Source: an uncultured Gemmatimonadota bacterium (lineage in GTDB: Bacteria; Gemmatimonadota; Gemmatimonadetes; Gemmatimonadales; Gemmatimonadaceae). Taken from it: a stretch of DNA of 64,000 nt. Of this stretch, positions 55,814 to 64,000 are shown one piece after another. The notes under the pieces were generated by a model. It was not told where the DNA came from. It saw nothing but the letters and a program-made list of their open reading frames with translations, and did no database searches. A program made the position numbers and the translations under genes. The DNA lies in NCBI GenBank assembly GCA_946480295.1, contig CAMLIT010000003.1, positions 1-64,000 of the forward strand, given 5' to 3'. Numbering within the stretch: position 1 is the stretch's first letter; every line of letters starts with the position of its first letter.

Positions 55814-56341
55814 ATGATTCAGATTCGTTCGATCGCTCTCGGGCTGGCGGTGCTCGCTGGTGCGGCGCCGCTGGCGGGTGCGCAGGCCGCACGGCAGCAC
55901 GCGCCGCGCGCCGAGCGCCACGCCATGGCACACCGGCGCACCGCGCTGCGCGGACTCTTCCACGGGATCAAGCTCACGGACGTCGAGAAGGCGAACGTGA
56001 AGGCGATCCGCGCGAAATACCAGCCGCAGTTCAAGGCCGTCTTCCAGGCGGCGCGGCCGGAGCTGAAGGCCGCGCGTGCGGCCCGCCAGCGCGGCGACAC
56101 CGCCGCGGCGAAGGCGGCGTTCGAGAAGACGAAGGACCAGCGCGAGCAGGCGCGCAAGCTCGCCGAGCAGGCTCGCCAGGAGGTGCGCGCGGCGCTCACG
56201 CCGGAGCACCAGAAGCAGTTCGACGCGAACGTGGCGCGGATGCGCGAGCGCTTCGCGAACCATCGCCACCGCGCGGGGGGCTGGAGGGGCCATCGCGGCC
56301 ACGACGCCGCCGGCGGCCAGCAGCAGAAGGGCAGCCTGTAG
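55814..56341 (+). CDS. Spy/CpxP-like periplasmic protein (LTxxQ family)
   Basis: A 175-residue exported protein with signal peptide (IQIRSIALGLAVLAGAAPLAGAQ). The helical body carries KLTDVEKANVKAIRAKY and AALTPEHQKQFDANVARM, the two LTxxQ-like motifs of the Spy/CpxP chaperones. Between them is a basic segment rich in Arg, Ala and Lys. The C-terminus is His-rich (NHRHRAGGWRGHRGH). Spy-like proteins protect envelope proteins from aggregation. A GGAGG site precedes the ATG and a very strong terminator follows, so it is probably monocistronic. Confidence 0.85.
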   Translation: MIQIRSIALGLAVLAGAAPLAGAQAARQHAPRAERHAMAHRRTALRGLFHGIKLTDVEKANVKAIRAKYQPQFKAVFQAARPELKAARAARQRGDTAAAKAAFEKTKDQREQARKLAEQARQEVRAALTPEHQKQFDANVARMRERFANHRHRAGGWRGHRGHDAAGGQQQKGSL

Positions 56342-56415
56342 GGCGGCCCTGGCCGGGGAGATCCGGGCGCGGCTCCGGCGCGATGCCGGCGCGACCGCTC
56401 CCCGTCATCCCGACT

Positions 56416-56457
56416 GCACGCGGCCCGCAGCGATTCGCTGCGGGCCGCGTGCTTTTT
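56416..56457 (+). terminator. Rho-independent terminator after the Spy-like gene
   Basis: A perfect 17-bp stem (GCACGCGGCCCGCAGCG with CGCTGCGGGCCGCGTGC) and a 3-base loop att, followed by five T residues (56453-56457). This is the best terminator in the window. Confidence 0.93.
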
Positions 56458-56540
56458 CTGTGTCCTGGGCTGCCCGCCGAGCGTCCTTACTGCACACGCA
56501 TGCCGCCGCTCCGGCGGCATTGTGACCCTCGTCACGCCCC

Positions 56541-57836
56541 ATGTTCTCCGACCAGATCTCGGTCGTCATCTCGCAAATCGGCATCGTCCTCGAGCTGGGC
56601 GGTGCGCTGCTGCTGGTCGGGCTCTTCGTCCTCCTGCGGCGCTTCGTGCTGCGCCGGCCGTATTTCACGACGTGGACGTGGGCCTGGGTGGCGGTCGCCG
56701 TCGCGCTCGGCGCGCTCGCCGTGCGCTACGACTTCGTGGCGGGGTTCGCGCCGCCCGGGCAGATCGAGCGGGACCCGATCGCCCGGTCGCTCTACTTCGT
56801 GTACCAGACGGGCAAGCTCCTCGCCTATGTCTGCTTCGTCGCGGGGACGCGGATGTACATCACCGGGGCGCGCCGCCGCACGCGGCTGCAGATCGAGTGG
56901 CTGATCGCGCCCGCGTTCGCCGCGCTCACCCTGGTGCTGTCGCCGCGCGGCCTGAGCCAGATGGTGATCTGGCAGGCGCCGGTCGCCGTCGTCGCGCTCT
57001 TCTACTGCGCGGCGTGCCTGCTGCTCCTGCCGCGGTCGCGCCGTACGCTGGGCGCATCGGCGACGGGGATCGGCTTCGGGCTGATCGGCGTCCTGTGGGT
57101 GTGCTACGCGCTGAGCTTCCCCTTCGCGCCGCGCTCGGGCGCGGCGCCGGCGCTGTCGCTGGTCGTCGTGCGGTACAACGCCTACTTCGACCTGCTGCTC
57201 AACGTCCTCCTCGGCTACGGCATGGTGCTGATGCTCATGGAGGACGCCACGCGCGAGGTGGAGGACGCGCGCGCGGAGCTCCGAGTGGCGCACGACCGGC
57301 TGCGCCGGGCGGCGCTCTACGACTCGCTGACGGGCGCGCTGAACCGGGGCGCCTTCGCCGAGGGCGTCGGGCTGGAGCTGGCGCGGGGGACCTTCGGCAC
57401 GATCGTCCTCGCCGACGTCGACGACATGAAGTCGATGAACGACGACCACGGGCACGCCATGGGCGACCGCGTGCTCTGCCACCTCGTCGAGACCCTCCGC
57501 GGCGCGCTGCGCCCGTACGACAAGCTGTATCGGTGGGGCGGGGACGAGTTCCTCCTCATCGTGCCCTCGGCGCGCGCCGTCGACGTGCAGGAGCGCATCG
57601 CGGAGCTCCTGGGGGCGATGGAGCCGCTGGACGTGAACGGCACGCCGGTGCAGGTCGCCGTGAGCATCGGTGCGGCGGATTATGCGAGCGCGGAGGAGCT
57701 GGCGGCGGCGATCGACCGGGCGGACCGGGCGATGTACCAGCAGAAGAACGGGCGCAAGCGTCGCAACGCGCCCCCGCGGAGCGCGATGCCGCCGGACGAG
57801 ATGCTCGTCACGCCCAACTCCGGCAGCGAGCGCTGA
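56541..57836 (+). CDS. Membrane-bound diguanylate cyclase (GGDEF)
   Basis: A 431-residue protein with about six or seven transmembrane helices in the first 235 residues (a 7TM-like sensor), a short coiled coil (EDATREVEDARAELRVAHDR), and a GGDEF domain (about residues 250-405). The active site GGDEF is residues 333-337 (LYRWGGDEFLLIV), and the inhibitory RxxD site is present at residues 324-327 (RPYD), exactly five residues before GGDEF. So it should be an active, product-inhibited c-di-GMP synthase. No EAL domain. The remaining C-terminus is disordered. Confidence 0.95.
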   Translation: MFSDQISVVISQIGIVLELGGALLLVGLFVLLRRFVLRRPYFTTWTWAWVAVAVALGALAVRYDFVAGFAPPGQIERDPIARSLYFVYQTGKLLAYVCFVAGTRMYITGARRRTRLQIEWLIAPAFAALTLVLSPRGLSQMVIWQAPVAVVALFYCAACLLLLPRSRRTLGASATGIGFGLIGVLWVCYALSFPFAPRSGAAPALSLVVVRYNAYFDLLLNVLLGYGMVLMLMEDATREVEDARAELRVAHDRLRRAALYDSLTGALNRGAFAEGVGLELARGTFGTIVLADVDDMKSMNDDHGHAMGDRVLCHLVETLRGALRPYDKLYRWGGDEFLLIVPSARAVDVQERIAELLGAMEPLDVNGTPVQVAVSIGAADYASAEELAAAIDRADRAMYQQKNGRKRRNAPPRSAMPPDEMLVTPNSGSER

Positions 57837-57885
57837 CGCGAGGGCGGTACCGCCGCGCCGACGGGCTGGAGGGCTGGTACGGAAC

Positions 57886-60222
57886 ATGACACGCGGCGGC
57901 GTGATGCTCATCCACTCACTGCTGCGCGTGTGGCTGCTCGCGCTCTGCGCCGTCGCGTGCGGCCGGCCCCGCGACGCGGGAGCCACCGGCGAGGTGCTGG
58001 CAGCGCGCGACGCGAGCCTGCCGGCGGCGATCGCCGCCGATTCGACCCTCCGGCTGGCCGACCAGGCTCTTCGCGCCGGGCACCCGTGGCGCGCGACGCA
58101 ACTGCTGGCGCCGGTGCTCGCGGATGCGCGGCGACGGACCCCCGCCGCCGTGCTGCTCGCCGCGCGCGCGGCGGCGGCGTGGGGCGGCTGGAGCGAGGTC
58201 ACGAAGCTGCTCGGCGGCGAGCGCTGGCTCGACACCCGGTACAACGGCGAGGGTCGCGAGCTGCTGGCGCGCGCCGCGCTCGAGCGGGACGACGACACGA
58301 CCGCGGTCGCCAACGCGACGGCGGCGGTGCCGCGCGCGCCGGACGCGCGCACGCGCGCCGTGCGGCTCGTCCTGCTCGGTCGCGCGCTCGACCGCATGAA
58401 TCAGCTGGACAGCGCGCGCGCGGCGTACACGCGCGCCGCAGCGGCGCTGCGCGACGCACACGACTGGCTGCTCCTTCGAGCGGCGGGGGTGGACACCGAT
58501 TCCACCCGACGGGCGCAGACCTATGCGAGCGTCCGGAACGCGGTCGCGCGCGCGCGCGTGCCGTGGACGGAGGCGCAGGCGCTCGAGCGGAGCGGCAACA
58601 TCGCGGCGGCCTCGGCGCGGTATGCGGCGCTCGGCGCCAGGGTGAACGCGCTCCGCCTCCGCCTCTCGCTGCCGAGCGATTCCGGCGGGCGGGCGCAGGT
58701 GCGGCGCGAGCTGCTGTCGCTCATCCGGGCGCAGAGCGGGTCAGGGGAGGCACGGAGCGCGGTGGATCTGCTGGACAAGTACTTCACGGACCTGACGCCG
58801 TCCGAGCAGCTCCTGGTCGCGCGCAGCGCGGCCGCGTCGGGGCCGCTCGCCCGCGCCATCACCGGCTACGCCGCGGCGCGCGCCGGCGGCGTGGCCACGG
58901 CGAAGGACGTGTTCGAATACGGCCAGCTGCTCGCGCGCGCCGGGCGGTATCGCGACGCCATCGCCCAGTTCGAGGCCGAGAGCGGAACGGCCTACGCGGC
59001 CGACGCGGCGTACCAGCGCGCGCGGGCGCTCCTGTCGAGCGGCAACGGCGACGCCGCGCGTGCGGCGCTGCGCGACGTGGCGAGCCGGTACGCGAGCGAC
59101 ACCTCCGCGGCCTCGTCGGCGCTCTACCTGCTCGCGGACCTCACGACGGACGACGGACGCGACGCCGACGCGCGTGACGCGTTCCTCCAGGCCGCGAACC
59201 GCTATCCGACGAGCGCGCGCGCCGACGACGCCCGCTTCCGGGCGGGGATCATCTCCTTCGCCCTCGGGCAGTACCGCGAGGCCGCCGGCGAGCTGGACAC
59301 CCTGCTCGCGCGCTATCCCTCGTCGAGGGAGGCGCTGTCGTCGCGCTACTGGAGCGCGCGGGCGCTCGCCGCCTCGGGGGACAGCGCGGCGGCGAGGACG
59401 CGCTGGCGCCAGCTCACGAAGCTGGACCCGCTGTCGTACTACGCCGCGCTCGCCGCGCGCCGGCTGGGCGAGCGCCCGTGGGCGCCCCGCGCGCGCGCGG
59501 ACTCCTTCCCGCACTTCGCCGCGATCGACGCCGCGATGCGACGCATCGCGCTGCTCGAGGACCTCGGGATGGACACCGAGGCGCACTTCGAGGAGGACGC
59601 GCTCGAGGACGCGGCCGACTCCTCGCTCGCGCGGCTGCTGGCGACCGCCGCCGCCTTCCGGGACCACGGCCTTCCGGCGCACGCCGCACGCCTCGGTGCG
59701 CGCGCGATCGACCGCGGCGCGCCGAAGGACGCGCGCGTCTACCGCCTCGTCTATCCCCTCGTGGACCGCGCGCAGCTCGTCGCGCAGGCGAAGGCGCACC
59801 ATCTCGACCCGGCGCTCGTCGCCGGCCTGATCCGGCAGGAGTCGAGCTTCAACCCGCACGCCCTCTCGGCGGCGGGGGCGCGCGGGCTGATGCAGGTCAT
59901 GCCCAGCGTCGGCCAGCAGGTCGCGCGCAACCTCGACTTCCCGGTGTGGGACCAGGCGCTTCTCTTCGATCCCGACGCGAACCTGCAGCTCGGCACGGCG
60001 CACCTGGCCGGTTCGGTGAAGGAGTACGACGGGGTGCTCGTGCGCGTGCTCGCCGCGTACAACGCCGGCGCGTCGCGGGCGACGCGGTGGGCGAAGAAGG
60101 GGGGCGCCGACGATCCGGAGCTCTACGCCGAGCGGATCCCGTTCGTCGAGACGCGCGACTACGTGCGCATCGTGCAGCGCAACGCCGAGCTGTACTCGGC
60201 GATGTACTTCGGCGACCGCTAG
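57886..60222 (+). CDS. Soluble lytic murein transglycosylase (Slt70-like)
   Basis: A 778-residue lipoprotein-like transglycosylase. The signal ends in AVAC (about residues 24-27). A long superhelical array of TPR-like units fills about residues 40-600 (EALSSRYWSARALAASGDSA is one unit). The SLT domain follows, with the catalytic Glu652 in GLIRQESSFNP and LSAAGARGLMQVMPSVGQQV. This is the Slt architecture: a ring or superhelix that feeds glycan to the lysozyme-like domain. It cleaves peptidoglycan exolytically. The Met at 57904 could also be the start. Confidence 0.93.
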   Translation: MTRGGVMLIHSLLRVWLLALCAVACGRPRDAGATGEVLAARDASLPAAIAADSTLRLADQALRAGHPWRATQLLAPVLADARRRTPAAVLLAARAAAAWGGWSEVTKLLGGERWLDTRYNGEGRELLARAALERDDDTTAVANATAAVPRAPDARTRAVRLVLLGRALDRMNQLDSARAAYTRAAAALRDAHDWLLLRAAGVDTDSTRRAQTYASVRNAVARARVPWTEAQALERSGNIAAASARYAALGARVNALRLRLSLPSDSGGRAQVRRELLSLIRAQSGSGEARSAVDLLDKYFTDLTPSEQLLVARSAAASGPLARAITGYAAARAGGVATAKDVFEYGQLLARAGRYRDAIAQFEAESGTAYAADAAYQRARALLSSGNGDAARAALRDVASRYASDTSAASSALYLLADLTTDDGRDADARDAFLQAANRYPTSARADDARFRAGIISFALGQYREAAGELDTLLARYPSSREALSSRYWSARALAASGDSAAARTRWRQLTKLDPLSYYAALAARRLGERPWAPRARADSFPHFAAIDAAMRRIALLEDLGMDTEAHFEEDALEDAADSSLARLLATAAAFRDHGLPAHAARLGARAIDRGAPKDARVYRLVYPLVDRAQLVAQAKAHHLDPALVAGLIRQESSFNPHALSAAGARGLMQVMPSVGQQVARNLDFPVWDQALLFDPDANLQLGTAHLAGSVKEYDGVLVRVLAAYNAGASRATRWAKKGGADDPELYAERIPFVETRDYVRIVQRNAELYSAMYFGDR

Positions 60223-60243
60223 CGCCGGCGCGACGCACGGGCC

Positions 60244-60294
60244 GAACGCGACGAACCCCGGCGTGGTGGCACCACGCCGGGGTTCGTCGCGTTC
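60244..60294. terminator. Long hairpin between convergent genes
   Basis: A perfect 25-base inverted repeat (60244-60268 with 60270-60294) around a single central base. It can form a stem of about 23 bp. There is no U-tract on either strand, so it may act as a two-way roadblock or a Rho-assisted terminator between slt and the convergent protease-barrel gene. Confidence 0.7.
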
Positions 60295-60312
60295 ATGCTG
60301 GTCGGGCGCCGC

Positions 60313-63300
60313 TCACCACCCCGGCGCGAGCTGGAAGCCGACGACCCAGTTCTTCTTCGGCCGCTGGAACGGATGCGCCACGTACGCCTCGAGGATCATG
60401 TAGCCGAGGAAGTTCACGCGGGCGGACACGCCGGTGCTGAACACCGGGATGCGGTCGGCGCACTGGATCTGCACGGCGGAGAACAGGTCGTTCGACTGCT
60501 GCTGCGACGGCTGGTTGCACGTCGGCGTGTCGTTGGACGTTCTCGTGAGGCGCCAGTCGGGGTGCTGGTACCCGGTGTAGGCGATGCCCGCGTCGAAGAA
60601 GGGCGCGATCTCCGTCGGCAGGAAGGGGAAGTTGAGCAGCCCCCACTCGGAGGTGCCGAAGAGCGGGATGCGGAACTCCGCGTTGGCGACGAGGAGCCGC
60701 GTGCCGAACATGCGGTCGATCACGGGACAGCTCGTCTGGTTGTTGCTCACGCACTCGTCAGGCGTGAACGACCCCCACCCGTAGCCGCGCACGAGCATCT
60801 CCTCGCCGAGGTAGAGCGGCGACAGCCGGCCGGTCTCCGCGTCCTTGCCGTAGCGGCCGTAGTGGAGCCCGCGGACGGCGAAGGTGAACGGACGCATGAA
60901 GAAGTAGCGCCGGTAGTCGGCGAGCGCGGTGGTGTACGTCAGGGTCCCGATCGTCGGCGACACCTCGAATCGATAGCGCGAGCCGGCGACGGGACTCGTG
61001 AATGCCGCCACCGAGTTGTCGCCGACGTACGCGGCGCTCGGCTCGGCGTAGTACAACGGCGGCGGCGCCGGCAGGTAGGTCTGCGAGTGGTCGATGACGT
61101 TCCCGAACGGATCGACGTCGATGCGCTGGATCTCGTATTCGTAGCCCAGGCGCGTCGCCGCCATGCTCAGCTCGACGCGTCGCGTCGAGGAGAACGGATA
61201 CTGCGTGATCAGCGACGCCTGATCCACGTAGATGCGCTCGAGCACCTGGTTGACGCTGTACGCGCCGGGCACCGAGCTCGTGTCGTAGAACACGCCCCCG
61301 GTGAGATACGGGATGTGCATCACCGACGCGCCGTAGTTCCACCGGTGCTTGAGGTTGTAGTACGCCAGCTCGCCGCCGATGTCCTTCACCGTGCCGTTGG
61401 CCTGGATGACGGTCGCGATCTGCTGGTCGCTGAGCTGGTCGCCGAAGAACGCCGACACGCCGCCGGCGACGCCCGTGCCGAACGGGCCCGACGCCACGCC
61501 GACGCTCGGCTGGCCGAGGGCGTCGAGCGAGAAGCTCGGGTGATAGGCGACGACCTGGAAGTCGCGGCCGCTCACGAGCCCCGTCGTCGGGTCGTTGAGG
61601 TACGACGTGACGATGCTGTTGCTGACGTTGCCCGGCGGCAGGACGTCGCCCGTGGCCACCGTCTGGCCCTGCAGGTCGACGGGGGTGCCGCGCGTGTCGC
61701 CGGCCTCGAAGGCGTGGACGGTGAAGCCCTGCGCCTGGAAGATCGTGAAGGCGACGCGTCCCGTCTTCTGGGCCACGCTGATCGCCGGCGAGATCGAGGT
61801 GATGCCGCTCACCCCCGTCGCCACGTGCGTCAGGCGGTACACCTGGCCGCTGGCGAGCTCGAGGCGGAAGAGGTCACTGATCCCGTCCGGGTCGCCGACG
61901 AAGAAGAGGCTCTGGCCGTCGGGCGACCACTGCGGGTTGATGTGCTTCCCGTGCGAGAAGGGCGAGAAGACGGTGATCTGCCCCGACGCGACGTCGATCG
62001 TCGCGAGCTGGAGCTCGGAGAACCGCATGATGTTGAAGTCCGTCGTCGGGCCGCGGTCGGTGGCGAAGGCGATCTTCGTCCCGTCGGGGGACCACGACGG
62101 CTGGACGTCCGCGTAGCGGTCGTTCGTGAGCTGGCGGATGTTGCCGGTCCCGAGGTCGAGCAGATACAGGTCGCTGATGCCCCCCTTCTGGCCGGAGAAG
62201 GCGAGCGTCTTGCCGTCGGGCGACCAGGCGATGGAGGAGACCGCGCCGATGGGCCCCAGCTTCAGCCGGCGCTCGATGTCGCCGCTGTGGACGTTGAGGA
62301 TCGCGATCTCGTTGTTGCCGTCGGCGTAGACGATGAACGCGAAGTGGCTGGCGTCGGGCGACCACGCGCCTGACGAGTTGATCCAGCTGATCGCGTCGAA
62401 GTGCGGATCGCTCTCCGGGCCGGCGAGCTGCTTGATGATGCGGCCGGTGTGGGCGTCGGCGAGGAAGAGGTCGATGGAGAAGAGGTTGCGCGTCGAGTAG
62501 AAGGCGACGTAGTTGCCGTCGGGGCTCAACTCGGGCGACACGTTCTGGTCGGTCGTCTTCTTGCGCAGGCCGATCAGCTCCTCGCCGGTGGAGTCGGGCT
62601 TCGTGCGCGACTGCGCGACGGGGAGGTACATCGCCTTGTTCGCGGCGGCCCAGTCCTTCGACAGCGAATCGGAGTTCTCGCCGAGGGTGCGGACGAGCGC
62701 CTGGTCCCAGCCGAGGCGCAGCGCGTTGCGATAGAGCTCGACGATGGAGCGGTCGCCCCACCGCCCGCCGACGTACGCCCACAGCGCCTGGCCGTAGCGG
62801 TACGGGAAGAAGCGCGGATCGGTGGTGAGCTGCTTGATCGTCGGGAACTTGTCGCGCATCACCGCGTCGCGCATCCACATCGCGGTGAGCTCGTCCTGGC
62901 GGCCGAGCGAGAAGTACTCCGCCATCCCCTCGATCAGCCAGAGGGGCAGGGCGTTGAGGCGAGCGAGCCCGCCGCCCGGTGCCGCTTCGGCGATGTTGTA
63001 CTGGAAGACGTGCACCAGCTCGTGGCCGAGGACGTGGTCGTTGTCCTTGTAGATGCCGGTGAACGGCATGATCACGCGCGTGCGCAGCCCTTCCGTGACG
63101 CCGCCCGTCCCCTCCTCGAGCTGCTCGCCGACGACGTTCGTCTGCTCGAAGTCCGGGTGGTCGGCGTAGAAGATGAGGGACTTCCGGTCGAAGGCGTGGC
63201 GGAAGGTCTCGGAGTGTCGCGCGTACCATCGCTCGGCCATGCGCGACGCGTCGGAGACGATGAGCGACTCCGCGGGGTAGAAATAGTTGTCGAAGTGGTC

Positions 63301-63435
63301 GCTCTTGATGATCCGCCACTTGAACGTCTCGTACTGGACCTTGTTGCGCCCGAAGTACTGGGCGCCGGCCACAGACGGGAGCGACAACAGCCCGAGCACC
63401 ACAAGTGCTGAGCAGCGGCGCAAGACACTGGTCAT
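60313..63435 (-). CDS. Gluzincin-like protease / TolB-type propeller / outer-membrane barrel fusion
   Basis: A 1040-residue exported protein with a signal peptide (TSVLRRCSALVVLGLLSLPS). Residues ~25-255 contain HELVH (138-142) with Glu169 in WLIEGMAEYFS, the HExxH plus downstream Glu pattern of gluzincins (peptidase MA-like). Residues ~300-620 contain WD40-like PD40 blades such as SWSPDGTKIAFATDRGP and QWSPDGQSLFFVGDPDG (TolB-like). The last ~350 residues form a BamA/bacterial-surface-antigen-like barrel, with the C-terminal PKKNWVVGFQLAPGW. So an outer-membrane anchored protease is likely. Upstream, 63436-63692 holds its promoter; I see no clear -10/-35. Confidence 0.88.
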   Translation of the reverse strand: MTSVLRRCSALVVLGLLSLPSVAGAQYFGRNKVQYETFKWRIIKSDHFDNYFYPAESLIVSDASRMAERWYARHSETFRHAFDRKSLIFYADHPDFEQTNVVGEQLEEGTGGVTEGLRTRVIMPFTGIYKDNDHVLGHELVHVFQYNIAEAAPGGGLARLNALPLWLIEGMAEYFSLGRQDELTAMWMRDAVMRDKFPTIKQLTTDPRFFPYRYGQALWAYVGGRWGDRSIVELYRNALRLGWDQALVRTLGENSDSLSKDWAAANKAMYLPVAQSRTKPDSTGEELIGLRKKTTDQNVSPELSPDGNYVAFYSTRNLFSIDLFLADAHTGRIIKQLAGPESDPHFDAISWINSSGAWSPDASHFAFIVYADGNNEIAILNVHSGDIERRLKLGPIGAVSSIAWSPDGKTLAFSGQKGGISDLYLLDLGTGNIRQLTNDRYADVQPSWSPDGTKIAFATDRGPTTDFNIMRFSELQLATIDVASGQITVFSPFSHGKHINPQWSPDGQSLFFVGDPDGISDLFRLELASGQVYRLTHVATGVSGITSISPAISVAQKTGRVAFTIFQAQGFTVHAFEAGDTRGTPVDLQGQTVATGDVLPPGNVSNSIVTSYLNDPTTGLVSGRDFQVVAYHPSFSLDALGQPSVGVASGPFGTGVAGGVSAFFGDQLSDQQIATVIQANGTVKDIGGELAYYNLKHRWNYGASVMHIPYLTGGVFYDTSSVPGAYSVNQVLERIYVDQASLITQYPFSSTRRVELSMAATRLGYEYEIQRIDVDPFGNVIDHSQTYLPAPPPLYYAEPSAAYVGDNSVAAFTSPVAGSRYRFEVSPTIGTLTYTTALADYRRYFFMRPFTFAVRGLHYGRYGKDAETGRLSPLYLGEEMLVRGYGWGSFTPDECVSNNQTSCPVIDRMFGTRLLVANAEFRIPLFGTSEWGLLNFPFLPTEIAPFFDAGIAYTGYQHPDWRLTRTSNDTPTCNQPSQQQSNDLFSAVQIQCADRIPVFSTGVSARVNFLGYMILEAYVAHPFQRPKKNWVVGFQLAPGW

Positions 63436-63692
63436 GAAAGCCCCGCGGTGGAACCGCAGCTGAGAGTAGAGCCGGCTGCCCCACCTGCTGTGCAGACACG
63501 CCTGCCGGCCCGTACCCCCGGGCGGGCAAGGGACGTGCCCGCTCGTCCTCCGCGGGCGCCGACGTACCACGCCACTACGATCACAGCTTCTGCCGTCAGA
63601 AAAGTACTTCTCGAGGCTGGCAACGTGTGACCCCTGAACGTTGCTGCTACTCCTCGAACCCGGAAAAAGTGCCCGGGTCGGGACTCGGAGGG

Positions 63693-64000
63693 TCAGTCGA
63701 AGCCGCGGCGACGCTGCTGTTTGCGCTCCGAGTGCCGCCGCTTCTCGGCGAGCCGCCGTTCCTGGGCGCCGCGCGACGGCTTCGTGCGCTTGCGCGGCTT
63801 GCGCACGACCAGCGCGCGCCGCACCAGGTCGACGAGCCGCTCCTCGGCGGACGCGCGATTCTGCTGCTGGCTGCGGCGATCGCTCGCCACGACGCGCACC
63901 ATTCCGTCGGCGTCGAGACGCGCCGCGAGCTTCTCGAGGAGCCGCGCCCGCATCTCGTCCGGGACCGCCGTCGAATGCGGTAGGTCCCACAGCAGCTCGA
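63693..64000 (-). CDS. arfB: Alternative ribosome-rescue factor ArfB (partial, 5' end outside the window)
   Basis: The visible 102 residues are the C-terminal part, reading ELLWDLPHSTAVPDEMRARL, then VASDRRSQQQNRASAEERL and a Lys/Arg-rich tail (KPRKRTKPSRGAQERRLAEK). RSQxxNRxxALERL-like sequence and the basic tail identify ArfB/YaeJ, whose tail enters the empty mRNA channel while the GGQ loop hydrolyses peptidyl-tRNA on stalled ribosomes. The GGQ region lies beyond base 64000, so it cannot be checked. The gene runs off the window on the minus strand. Confidence 0.88.
   Translation of the reverse strand, partial: ELLWDLPHSTAVPDEMRARLLEKLAARLDADGMVRVVASDRRSQQQNRASAEERLVDLVRRALVVRKPRKRTKPSRGAQERRLAEKRRHSERKQQRRRGFD

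Noticed and set aside
60313..63990. Longer N-terminus of the protease-barrel gene, up to 63990
   Set aside because: Residues before 63435 are Arg-rich and overlap arfB on the same strand; the signal peptide begins at 63435.

Overview
The window is GC-rich, Gram-negative type DNA. It contains TonB-dependent receptors, outer-membrane barrels, TolC/HlyD export genes, lipoproteins, SLT transglycosylases and many secreted proteins with Asp-box, YVTN or carboxypeptidase-regulatory repeats. This gene mix, with KaiB/KaiC and Oar-like receptors, suggests a member of the Gemmatimonadota. That assignment is inference from gene content; no rRNA or marker phylogeny was available. The first ~150 bases are homopolymeric C/G sequence and look like an assembly edge.

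Layout. 0.2-2.5 kb (minus strand): tatA, a lipoprotein and a TPR protein. 2.6-10.4 kb (plus): proline dehydrogenase, a large Asp-box (VPS10/BNR-like) exported protein, then an aldo/keto reductase, MFS exporter and quinone oxidoreductase with overlapping ends. 10.6-13.2 kb: a PAS-GAF histidine kinase convergent with an SLT transglycosylase. 13.6-22.5 kb: two operons of small secreted beta proteins, PapD-like proteins and outer-membrane barrels with carboxypeptidase-regulatory domains. They resemble a divergent chaperone-usher-like surface-assembly system and are the best candidate here for an undescribed system. 22.6-27.4 kb (minus): a GH15 glucoamylase/trehalase-like enzyme and a TonB receptor under a TPP riboswitch, hence probably a thiamine-compound importer. 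27.5-31.0 kb: kaiB-kaiC-histidine kinase, a clock-like operon without kaiA. 31.0-32.6 kb: a glycine-zipper lipoprotein and the cspA-rpsU-infA cluster.

32.6-36.2 kb (minus): a YVTN-propeller/phosphoesterase and a Sua5-type tRNA t6A enzyme. 36.3-39.2 kb: an M28 peptidase, then PnuC and a ribosylnicotinamide-kinase-like ATPase (NAD salvage). 39.2-46.2 kb: a MATE exporter, an S41 protease, and an Oar-like TonB receptor with an LTxxQ (Spy/CpxP-like) C-terminal domain. 46.3-52.5 kb: an esterase, Hsp15, and a TetR-TolC-HlyD-EmrB drug-export operon with two TetR-type palindromes. 52.6-56.4 kb: DUF983 and CPXCG zinc-ribbon proteins, a D-serine dehydratase-type PLP enzyme divergent from ridA, and a Spy-like protein with a strong terminator. 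56.5-64 kb: a GGDEF cyclase, Slt-type transglycosylase, a 1040-residue protease/beta-propeller/barrel protein, and the 3' part of arfB running off the window.

Between genes, several loci carry short tandem repeats with a period of exactly 7 bases (heptamers of different sequence). One lies inside the 5' coding part of the EmrB-like gene. Long near-perfect hairpins without U-tracts occur at several gene ends. No CRISPR array, insertion sequence, rRNA or tRNA was seen.
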